A DNA stretch of 64,000 nucleotides from Lentzea sp033794685 (lineage in GTDB: Bacteria; Actinomycetota; Actinomycetes; Mycobacteriales; Pseudonocardiaceae). A program made the translations under genes and the position numbers. Under the pieces are notes generated by a model. The model did not search any database. It was not told the DNA's origin and was given only the letters and a program-made list of their open reading frames with translations. Position 1 is the first letter of the stretch; each line of letters starts with the position of its first letter. The stretch lies in the NCBI GenBank assembly GCA_033794685.1, contig JARAYZ010000002.1; one strand, given 5' to 3'. Below, in pieces: positions 17,942 through 25,047 of the stretch.

Positions 17942-19548
17942 GCCAACACCTCCGCAAGTCCTGGCGCCGTTCGTTCGCCGGGCGGCTCGTTGCCACCTCG
18001 CGCGTTGTCCCCGCACACCGACTCCGCCAGGTGTGCCACGACACCTGCCGTCCAGGCGGCCATGTCCCCCGGCTCATGGCCTGCGCCCCGCTGCTCGACG
18101 TACCGCTCCGCCCCGTGCAGCTCCACGAACGCCCGCGACTGCGCGACCGGCACCCGGTCGTCCCCCTCGCGGTGCCCGATCATCAGCCGTGGCAAGACGA
18201 ACGGCCGGTGGAGCGGACTGCGTTCCCGCAACTGGTCCGGATCGTCCGCCAACGCCCCGAGTTCGGTCCGCAGCCATTCCCGGTGCAGGCCCGAGGCGGA
18301 ATCCAGCAGAGCGACGATGTCCGTCACCGGCGCCCACACCGCCACGGCGTCCACCAGTTCGGACGAGGCGGCGAGCAGGGCCAGGTAGGCGCCGTAGCTC
18401 TGCCCGTAGAGGCACAACGGCCTGTCGCCGCGCAGTTCCCGCAGCCGGTCGACGACCGCCCGCGCGTCGGCACCGCCCCAGTCGCCGACCACGACGTCGC
18501 GGAACGCGTCGCCGTAACCGGAACTGCCCGGGTAGTTCATGCCGATCACGGTCCAGCCGGCGGCGACCAGTGCGGCGATCATCGGTTCGTGGATCTGCCT
18601 GAGCTGACTGCGCGGACCGCCGTGCAGGTGGACCACGACGCCCCCGTGACCGTTCTCCGGTTCGTAGAGCCACTCCGGGGACTGCGCCGACTCGCGGTGC
18701 CGCCAGCGGACGGTGATCTCCTCGCGCCGCTGACCGGGCAGGGGCCGCATCTGTCCGCTGTGGATGGTCCAGCGGGTCAGCGCCGGAGAGGCCGCCGGCG
18801 ACTGGTGGAGACCGAGGAGGTGGCGTTCGTCCGCGGTGAAGGCCAGGTCGGTGGCGATGCCGTGATCGGGCACCGACGTTCCGATGATGTCACCATCCGA
18901 ATTCAGCACCCGGTGGACGTAGCGGTGGTCGGCCCACGTCGTGGTGAGCAGCAGGCCGGACGGCGAGACCGCGACGCCCGCGCTTCCCGTTGCGTACCAA
19001 CGGGTTCGGCCGGTGGTGAGATCCAGTACGCCGGGCACCTCACCCTCGCCGGTCAGCGCGACGAGTGGCCCGTCGCCCGCCGCTGACACCGCGTCGAGGT
19101 CCAGCCGTTCCCCGTCGTGGATCAGCCTGACTCGCCCGTCGCCGGTGAAGACCAAGGTGTCGCGGGTCCAGGCGGCGACCGACTGCACACCCTCGGTACC
19201 GTCGATAATCCGGTAGCTGCCGTCAGCGGGGCGGTGCACACACAGCATCGGGCGGCCGTCGCGCACGACCGCGACCAGCACTTCCTCGCCGTCGTAGCGC
19301 AGCGTGCGGCCGACCACCGGATGCGATGACGTCAACATCCGGCGGTCGGTGTCGAGGAGGCCGAACTCGCCACGGCGGCGCAGCACGACGCGGTTCGGAG
19401 CGGCCCAGCCGGCCAGGTGCCAGTCGCCGGCCGGGATCCAGTGTGTGGCGGACAGGTCGGCGTGTCCGTCTGGGGCGATCTCGGCCAGGCCCACCTCGCC
19501 TGGCCGGGTCAGGGCGAGCAGGTCGCGGGTGGGCGAGAGCATCGTCAT
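17938..19548 (-). CDS. S9 family prolyl-oligopeptidase-type serine peptidase (candidate leader peptidase)
   Basis: 536 residues from ATG 19548. The N-terminal part is a beta-propeller-like domain; the C-terminal alpha/beta-hydrolase domain has VVVHLHGGPRSQLR, WTVIGMNYPGSSGYG, nucleophile Ser384 in GQSYGAYLALLAA, an acid-loop Asp at 463/464 (GDDRVPVAQ) and His491 (GAGHEPGD). No signal peptide, so cytoplasmic. Prolyl oligopeptidases such as FlaP and AplP process leaders of class III lanthipeptides (established knowledge), and this gene sits in a lanthipeptide operon, so leader trimming is a reasonable inference. ATG overlaps the stop of the mini-ORF before it. Confidence 0.88.
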   Translation of the reverse strand: MTMLSPTRDLLALTRPGEVGLAEIAPDGHADLSATHWIPAGDWHLAGWAAPNRVVLRRRGEFGLLDTDRRMLTSSHPVVGRTLRYDGEEVLVAVVRDGRPMLCVHRPADGSYRIIDGTEGVQSVAAWTRDTLVFTGDGRVRLIHDGERLDLDAVSAAGDGPLVALTGEGEVPGVLDLTTGRTRWYATGSAGVAVSPSGLLLTTTWADHRYVHRVLNSDGDIIGTSVPDHGIATDLAFTADERHLLGLHQSPAASPALTRWTIHSGQMRPLPGQRREEITVRWRHRESAQSPEWLYEPENGHGGVVVHLHGGPRSQLRQIHEPMIAALVAAGWTVIGMNYPGSSGYGDAFRDVVVGDWGGADARAVVDRLRELRGDRPLCLYGQSYGAYLALLAASSELVDAVAVWAPVTDIVALLDSASGLHREWLRTELGALADDPDQLRERSPLHRPFVLPRLMIGHREGDDRVPVAQSRAFVELHGAERYVEQRGAGHEPGDMAAWTAGVVAHLAESVCGDNARGGNEPPGERTAPGLAEVLA

Positions 19549-19619
19549 GCCGCACCTGCCAGCAGACCACGCAGCGTCAAGAGGTCGTCGGCGATGAAGG
19601 CGTGCGAAAGGCGTGTCAT
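19545..19619 (-). CDS. 24-residue mini-ORF, duplicated tail of the preceding gene
   Basis: A 24-codon frame starts at ATG 19619, overlapping the stop of the 527-residue protein gene (ATGA), and stops at 19545-19547, overlapping the peptidase start (ATGA). Its C-terminal part (ADDLLTLRGLLAGAA) nearly repeats the last residues of the preceding protein (ADDLSTLRGLLVGVA); the two copies are 71 bp apart in the DNA. It may be a by-product of a tandem duplication that kept translational coupling intact, rather than a functional peptide. Confidence 0.4.
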   Translation of the reverse strand: MTRLSHAFIADDLLTLRGLLAGAA

Positions 19620-21199
19620 GCCACACCCACCAGCAGACCACGCAACGTCGAGAGGTCGTCGGCGACGAGGGCGTGTGCGGCGCGTTCCCGCACCAGCGCT
19701 TCCGGTTGTTCGCCGAGGTTGCGCAGGACCGCGTCGACGACGTCCGGCGCTCCGCGGCGCATCCGGCTGACCGCGGCCAGGTACCAGCGGGTGGCCTGCG
19801 TCGTCGCCGCCGAGGCGAGTTCGTGGTCGGCGAGCCGGAAGCAGACGGCGGAGACGGCCTTCTCGCTCGCCTGGTTCGTGTCGCTCGCCCGGTCGAACAG
19901 GTCGAGCAACCGCGTGGCGACGGCTTCCGCCTCGGCCCGCTCCCCCTCGTCCAGCAGAATCCGCACGAGATCGGCGGCGACGAAGGCGGCGTTCGCGACG
20001 TCGTCCGCGATCCTCCAGGCCTGCCGGTAGAGCCCGACTGCCTCTGGGGTGCCACGGCGTAGCTTGGCGAGGTTGGTGCGGAGCTGGACCTGTTGGTCGG
20101 CAACGGTGTCGTGGCCCTCCAGCAGCTTCAGCGCGGTACGCATGCTCGTGACGGCGCCGTCGAAGTCGCGGTCGCGGTACAGGGCGAGCGCAGCTCCGTT
20201 GAACGACGCGGCGACCTGGGTGACCGGCACGTCCAGGTCGCGGGCGTGCGCGAAGCACCGGGCCGCCGACGAGCGCTCGGCCGGGTCGGGGTCCTTGGCG
20301 AGCAGCTGACCGAGGCTGTAGGCGAGCATCGCCTGCTCGGCCGGTTCGACGTGCCGGTTCGCGGCCTGGGCCAGGATCAGGTTCGCCTGCGCGCCGGAGA
20401 CTCGGCGGCGGTCCGCCACCAGCGCCGCCAGGTAGGCGCCGGCCACCGTCTCGTGCGGGACCTCGCCGGTGCGGAGAGCACGCCGGTAGAGGTTGCCCGC
20501 GTACCGCGACAGCACGCGTCCCTGACCGGCGGCTTCGGCGGCGGCACCGGCAGTGAAGGCCTTCAACGCCAGCACGGGGTCGGTGAGCACTGCGGCCGTG
20601 GAGAGCGGTGCGCGTGAGGTGGCGACGACCTCCGCAGCCAGATCCGGCGTGATCGGCAGCGGGCGTGCGACCGGGGTGGCGTAGGTGCGCAGACCGTCCC
20701 TTGTGGACGTCACTGCGCGGATGATCGCATCATCCCAGTCGTGATTCGTTTGCCAGGCGCGAAATTCCGCCTCCGGCACCGATCCGCCGGCCAGGCGCAG
20801 CATCGCCAGGATCTCGTCGCCTTCGTGCGGCAGCGTGCTGCGGAGGTGCCTGAGCACGGTGACCGACTGCGCTTCCCCGCGCACCAGCCGCATGCGGCAT
20901 TCCTGCAGGAACCGCACGTCGTCGCGGGTCGGCGCACCGAACAGTTCGACGACCACGGCCCGTTCGCCACCCTCGGCCAGCCACTCGCGCACGGCCCCGA
21001 CCTCGGCACGCAGTCGTGCTTCGCGTTCGTCATGACACCTGAGCAACGCCGTGGTCAGGTCGGCGGGTGCATCGTCCTCCCTCAGCCACAACGGCCGTCC
21101 GGCCGACAGGTAGTAGCGCACCTGCCCGTATCGAGCGCGCAGGCCGGCCAGCACGCCGGGAACACGCGCGGACTCCACCGAAAGCACCGTCACGCTCAT
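19616..21199 (-). CDS. uncharacterised helical-repeat protein in lanthipeptide operon
   Basis: 527 residues that I do not recognise. The N-terminal ~130 residues are mixed alpha/beta (MSVTVLSVESARVPGVLAG). The rest is almost all helical, with repeated ~35-residue units rich in Ala/Leu (for instance AAASFNGAALALYRDRDFDGAV and EAVGLYRQAWRIADDVANAAF), a TPR-like pattern. No catalytic motif or signal peptide is visible. Both ends overlap neighbouring operon genes by 4 bp (GNAT upstream, mini-ORF downstream). A scaffold or self-protection role would be guesswork. The 3' end has been tandemly duplicated. Confidence 0.75.
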   Translation of the reverse strand: MSVTVLSVESARVPGVLAGLRARYGQVRYYLSAGRPLWLREDDAPADLTTALLRCHDEREARLRAEVGAVREWLAEGGERAVVVELFGAPTRDDVRFLQECRMRLVRGEAQSVTVLRHLRSTLPHEGDEILAMLRLAGGSVPEAEFRAWQTNHDWDDAIIRAVTSTRDGLRTYATPVARPLPITPDLAAEVVATSRAPLSTAAVLTDPVLALKAFTAGAAAEAAGQGRVLSRYAGNLYRRALRTGEVPHETVAGAYLAALVADRRRVSGAQANLILAQAANRHVEPAEQAMLAYSLGQLLAKDPDPAERSSAARCFAHARDLDVPVTQVAASFNGAALALYRDRDFDGAVTSMRTALKLLEGHDTVADQQVQLRTNLAKLRRGTPEAVGLYRQAWRIADDVANAAFVAADLVRILLDEGERAEAEAVATRLLDLFDRASDTNQASEKAVSAVCFRLADHELASAATTQATRWYLAAVSRMRRGAPDVVDAVLRNLGEQPEALVRERAAHALVADDLSTLRGLLVGVA

Positions 21200-21927
21200 G
21201 ACGTCACCCGGCTCGCCTTGAGCGTCGCGCGGTCCTGCACGAAGCCGATCGACCGGTACAACCGGCGTGCCGTGAAGTTCTCCGCCATGACGTTCAGCCG
21301 GCAGTCTGCGTACCCGGCGGACGCGAGTGCCAGCAGACTGCGCACCAGCAACGCCCTGCCCAGTCCCGCACCGCGCTGCCCGGACTCGACCACGAGGTGA
21401 CCGATCAACGGCACACCCCGGTCCTCCGTCACGGCGATCGCGGCGCGCGTGGTGCCGTCCGCGACGATCCGCAGGCTCGCCTCGTCGATCACCGGCCCGT
21501 ACTGCCCCGACACGACCTCTCCGAACACACCGCGGTCGTGCTCGTCGCCCGGCAACTCGTCCGTGAAGGCGTCGACCAGGTACCCAACCGGAAGCACGCG
21601 TTCAAATGATGCGATCATCTCAACGTCGAGCCTGAGCCACATGGGCACGATCCGCCCGCAGTCGGTGCCGCCGACGTCCCAGAACTCGGGGTGCACCGCG
21701 ATGACGTCGTTCATCCCCAGGCCTTGGAGGTAGTCGATCACCTCGGCGAGATGTGCGACGGTGGCCGGGTCGTCGCGCTGAGGCAAGCACTCTGTCAGGT
21801 ACGTGAGGCCCTGAGCCGGCCGCACAACACACTCGAACACGGTCTCGCCGTTTCGGATGGTGACAACACGCCGATTGGCGCCCCAGTCCACGACGAGCTC
21901 GTGGACCAGGAGGTCGGTGAGGTTCAC
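21196..21927 (-). CDS. GNAT-family N-acyltransferase in lanthipeptide operon
   Basis: 243 residues from GTG 21927, which overlaps the LanL stop (GTGA). The C-terminal half is a GNAT domain: VPLIGHLVVESGQRGAGLGRALLVRSLL contains the acetyl-CoA pyrophosphate loop (Q-R-G-A-G-L-G), followed by ADCRLNVMAENFTARRLYRSIGF. The N-terminal ~100 residues are an unassigned domain. GNAT enzymes in RiPP clusters can acylate the N-terminus or a side chain of the peptide or confer self-resistance; which applies here cannot be told from sequence. Confidence 0.85.
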   Translation of the reverse strand: MNLTDLLVHELVVDWGANRRVVTIRNGETVFECVVRPAQGLTYLTECLPQRDDPATVAHLAEVIDYLQGLGMNDVIAVHPEFWDVGGTDCGRIVPMWLRLDVEMIASFERVLPVGYLVDAFTDELPGDEHDRGVFGEVVSGQYGPVIDEASLRIVADGTTRAAIAVTEDRGVPLIGHLVVESGQRGAGLGRALLVRSLLALASAGYADCRLNVMAENFTARRLYRSIGFVQDRATLKASRVTS

Positions 21928-24581
21928 GGTCGCTCCTCGAGTCGCAGGGTCAGTGGCGAACGGGCGACGTGCCCTGCCAGCCGAAGCCGGAACGCGTGCA
22001 CGCCGGTGTAGCCGCGCATGTAGTCGGGCCGGGGCACGCCGAGACCTTCGGGCGCCCACTTGACGGCGAACCCGTCCCGGAACCGCAGCGCGTCGAGCTT
22101 GCGTCCGATGTGGACAGCACCCTCGTGGAACTCCTCGTGGTCCTGCGCCAGGTCGAGCAGGAAGTCCCCGTCCCCGGCCAGCCCGTGACACCGGCACGTG
22201 CTCCCGAACGGCCGCGCCGTGGTGATGGCCCGCCCGGCCTTGAGCGCCCCCAGGGCCAGTTCGCCATCGCCGGTGTGCCGAGCCAGCGCGTGCAGCAGGA
22301 CGCCAACCCCCGCGGCCCCGTTGCACCAGTGCGACCAGACGGTGTCGCTGCCGGGCTTGTGCGGCCACGACACCCCCTCCGCCGCGGGAACCGCCTGCGC
22401 CAGCAACGCACGCCCGGTGGCAACGGCCAGGTCGACCGCGACGGGATCGTCCACGGCCCGCCCGGCGTGCAGCAGGAAGTACGCGACCCCCGCGCTACCG
22501 TGCGCGAACCCGTGGAACGACGAACCGCTGTTGGGCCACGCGGGCATCCCGTCCTTGGTCGACACCCCGGCGAGAACCTTGGCGATGACCTCGGCGACGT
22601 CGTCCGCACCTTCACCCGTGGCCCGCAGCAATGCGACCTTCGCCAGCCCGACGCCCGCCCACCCGTGGGTGATGTCCCAGCCGTGGACGTCGATCGAGGC
22701 GAGCTCGCCGGCGAACCTCAGTGCTTCCTGCCGCCAGTGGCCGGGTTCGTGACCGGCCGCGGCCAGGTCGGTCATGAGCCACGGAAGCGACCCGAGGCCG
22801 AAGTAGAGGCCGGGCGGGGTCTGCCCGGGGACCACGGGGTTGTTCTCGACGGTCCAGCTCAGCAACTTGTCCGCGTGCCCGAGCCAAAACCGATCGCCGG
22901 TGGCCTCGCCGAGGTCGAGGTAGAAGCGCGCGATGCCGGCGGTGCCCGCCATGAACGAGGCGGGGTGCATCGAACCCGGCGCCCAGCGCTGAGGCCAGGG
23001 CCACGGGTGGCGGTCCCACTCGGCGAGGCGCACGAGCTCCTCGCCGGCCTCGACCGCTTCCTCGACGGTCGAATCGGCGGCGCCAGAACTGTCAGACCCG
23101 CTTGAGATGATGGGAGTGGGGGCCTCACGCACCCCCCGGAGGGGGTGAGGGTGGATCGATTCCGCACCGTCACCCAGCCGGGTACGAATGTCGTCCAGCA
23201 CGGCCGCGTCCAGCCCAGACTGCGCGAACGCCCCGGGCACAGCAGCATCCAGCCCAGACGGCGAAAAAGCCTCCCGCACCACAGCATCCAGCCCAGGCGG
23301 CGCGAACGCCTCCAACACCGCCGGCAGGTGCGAGGCATACCTGACATCCCGCCCCAGGAACGGATCGATACCGGTCACCACAAAATGCGCGACAGCCGCG
23401 AGCGCGTACTCCACATCGGCAGCCCAGGGCGCGGACGCCGGCACATACCCAGGCGTGTGCGCGACAAAAGGCGGTTCCGGTGAGTCGGCGAGCGCGGCGT
23501 GCTCCAGGTCGATCACGAACAGCCGCGACCCGTCGACCATGATGTTGTTCGGTGTCAGGTCGAGCAGGCGGACCCCGCGGGCCTCCACCTCACGGACCAG
23601 CCGCCGCACCCCGTCCACCAGCTCGGTCAACGCGGCCGCGGACACGGTGGACCGGTAGTTGCGGCGCTCCACCTCGGCCCGCAAAGTCCGCCCCGGCAGG
23701 AACTCCTGCACCAGGTACGCGTTGTCCTCCTGGTGGAAGAACGCCAGCGGTTCGGGTGCCAGCCCGGAGCCGGACAGCACGCGCAGCAGCTGCCACTCGT
23801 TGCGCAGGGCGGTGCGGGAGTCCCGGCCTAGCCGGTCGGGTGTGGTGCCGAACCGGGCCTCCTTCAGCACTGCGGGCGCTCCTCGGTGCAGGACGCGGTA
23901 CACCCCGCCCTTCACCGACTGCCGCAGCACTCCCTGCACCACGATCTCGCGCCCGAACAGTCCGGTGCCGGGGCGTTCCAGGAACGTCCGCGGGGGCGCG
24001 GGCGTGAGGTCGTCCACCCAGTCGGGTGCGGCCACGCCCGGCGCGCGACGGTCTTCCGCGCGGCGGCCGGTGGGGTCGACCAGTACGTATCGCAGGCTCT
24101 GTTCGACGGGGTCGTAGACGCTCTGCCCGACGAACGCGCCGTAGCGCAGGTAGACGTTGCTGTGCGGGCGGAATCGGCGGTCGGACGGCACCACGGGCGC
24201 GTCGAACTCGCGGGTGACCTGGTCGAGGGAGGCGGCTAGGTCCTCCACCCCCGACTCCGGGTAGATGGTGATGAACTTGCCGGACTGGGTCAGCGGTGAG
24301 GGTGGTGAGCTCAGGTCCATCAGCTTGTCGATGGACCGCGCGGCCTTCCAGCGCAACGAGAGCGGAACGACGACGGCGGCCACCCGGCGCAGGACCTCGG
24401 CGGCGTGCTGGGGTGTGGCGCTCACGTGGATCTTCCAGCCCTGGCGGCGGGCCGGGCGGTCGGCCACCGGGTCGAAGTGCCACCAGAACGGTTCGCCGCG
24501 CACGGTGTAGGTGTCGGCGTTCGCGGCGGCGATCTCGCCGGCCTCGCGCCTGATGGGGTCCTGGGCAACGCGTCGTCGCAT
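21924..24581 (-). CDS. lanL: class IV-type lanthipeptide synthetase (LanL: lyase-kinase-cyclase)
   Basis: 885 residues from ATG 24581, preceded by AGGTGAG. Three domains are seen: an N-terminal lyase-like region (to ~200), a Ser/Thr-kinase domain with Lys240 (PAVLKEAR), catalytic-loop Asp341 (LLDLTPNNIMV) and metal Asp358 (VIDLEHA), and a C-terminal LanC-like cyclase (from ~530). The cyclase keeps all zinc ligands: Cys753 (WCNG) and Cys798-His799 (RCHG), 45 residues apart as in NisC. Retained zinc ligands separate class IV LanL from class III LanKC. It would phosphorylate and eliminate Ser/Thr of the precursor and cyclise Cys onto them. A linker of ~100 residues between kinase and cyclase contains short repeats. 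Confidence 0.9.
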   Translation of the reverse strand: MRRRVAQDPIRREAGEIAAANADTYTVRGEPFWWHFDPVADRPARRQGWKIHVSATPQHAAEVLRRVAAVVVPLSLRWKAARSIDKLMDLSSPPSPLTQSGKFITIYPESGVEDLAASLDQVTREFDAPVVPSDRRFRPHSNVYLRYGAFVGQSVYDPVEQSLRYVLVDPTGRRAEDRRAPGVAAPDWVDDLTPAPPRTFLERPGTGLFGREIVVQGVLRQSVKGGVYRVLHRGAPAVLKEARFGTTPDRLGRDSRTALRNEWQLLRVLSGSGLAPEPLAFFHQEDNAYLVQEFLPGRTLRAEVERRNYRSTVSAAALTELVDGVRRLVREVEARGVRLLDLTPNNIMVDGSRLFVIDLEHAALADSPEPPFVAHTPGYVPASAPWAADVEYALAAVAHFVVTGIDPFLGRDVRYASHLPAVLEAFAPPGLDAVVREAFSPSGLDAAVPGAFAQSGLDAAVLDDIRTRLGDGAESIHPHPLRGVREAPTPIISSGSDSSGAADSTVEEAVEAGEELVRLAEWDRHPWPWPQRWAPGSMHPASFMAGTAGIARFYLDLGEATGDRFWLGHADKLLSWTVENNPVVPGQTPPGLYFGLGSLPWLMTDLAAAGHEPGHWRQEALRFAGELASIDVHGWDITHGWAGVGLAKVALLRATGEGADDVAEVIAKVLAGVSTKDGMPAWPNSGSSFHGFAHGSAGVAYFLLHAGRAVDDPVAVDLAVATGRALLAQAVPAAEGVSWPHKPGSDTVWSHWCNGAAGVGVLLHALARHTGDGELALGALKAGRAITTARPFGSTCRCHGLAGDGDFLLDLAQDHEEFHEGAVHIGRKLDALRFRDGFAVKWAPEGLGVPRPDYMRGYTGVHAFRLRLAGHVARSPLTLRLEERP
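23201..23319. repeat. tandem in-frame repeats in the LanL kinase-cyclase linker
   Basis: Three degenerate copies of a 39-42-bp unit encode the pattern (E/G)AF.x.GLDA.V (residues about 424-461 of LanL). They lie between the kinase and cyclase domains and probably lengthen a flexible linker. Confidence 0.7.
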
Positions 24582-24608
24582 GGAACTCACCTGCCTGAGA
24601 AGGGACTT

Positions 24609-24655
24609 GCGGTGGGCCGCCCGACGGCGACCCACCGCATCACCGGAGCTCCGGT
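24609..24655 (-). terminator. hairpins between precursor and synthetase genes (attenuator-like)
   Basis: In the 73-bp gap between the precursor stop and the LanL start there are two structures: a perfect 14-bp palindrome ACCGGAGCTCCGGT (24642-24655, overlapping the stop codon) and a hairpin with 8-bp arms GCGGTGGG/CCCACCGC (24609-24616 and 24631-24638). Partial termination here would give more precursor than enzyme, as is common in lanthipeptide operons. Confidence 0.6.
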
Positions 24656-24771
24656 CAGTTCTGGCTCTGGGTCCAGGAGCAGAGCGTGCAGAGGGAGTTG
24701 TCCTCCATCAGCAGCGCGTCGTCCTCGAAGCCCATGGTCAGCAGGTCGGTCGCGTCGACGATCTTCTCCAT
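24655..24771 (-). CDS. lanA: lanthipeptide precursor peptide (LanL substrate)
   Basis: A 38-residue ORF beginning MEKIVDATDLL, with GGAGG placed ten bases before ATG 24771. The N-terminal ~24 residues are an acidic, Leu-rich leader and the C-terminal ~14 residues are a Ser/Thr/Cys-rich core, NSLCTLCSWTQSQN. Two Cys (28 and 31) and five Ser/Thr in the core give two possible thioether rings. It is directly upstream of the LanL gene in the same direction. The core lacks the SxxSxxxC labionin motif of class III peptides, in agreement with a class IV synthetase. The leader/core border is my estimate. Confidence 0.88.
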   Translation of the reverse strand: MEKIVDATDLLTMGFEDDALLMEDNSLCTLCSWTQSQN

Positions 24772-24959
24772 CGGAATGCACCTCCGTGTAGTGGTTCTCG
24801 GTGTTTCAGGCCTCGTTGCGGCCCGAGAGAAATCTCCCGCCTACCAGCGGAAACCTCATCCGTGCCGGCCACCACCATTCGGAAACCGCAGCTCCGGGCC
24901 GCCGGGAGGGGAGGTGCGGCACCACCGCGCTCGAGCGAAAGGCGAGCGGTATGGGTGAG

Positions 24960-25014
24960 CATGCGTAGTGGCCCATGCGTAGGGGCGGCGCAATGGTGGT
25001 GTTCTACACGCATG
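24960..25014. promoter_or_regulatory. repeated CATGCGT motifs in the divergent lanthipeptide control region
   Basis: The 276-bp gap between the leftward precursor and the rightward LanM contains CATGCGTAGTGG (24960-24971), CATGCGTAGGGG (24974-24985) and an inverted copy ACGCATG (25008-25014). Two direct copies plus one inverted copy next to the LanM start suggest binding sites for a regulator, for example the LAL protein encoded downstream. No confident -10/-35 pair could be fixed, and LanM lacks an obvious ribosome site. Confidence 0.45.
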
Positions 25015-25047
25015 ACCCGCCGGTGACCCGCTGGCACGCTTCGTGTC

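Noticed and set aside
24587..24781. 64-codon minus-strand frame covering the precursor gene
   Set aside because: It reads the precursor DNA in the wrong frame, giving an Arg-rich product with no leader or core; the 38-codon frame is the real one.
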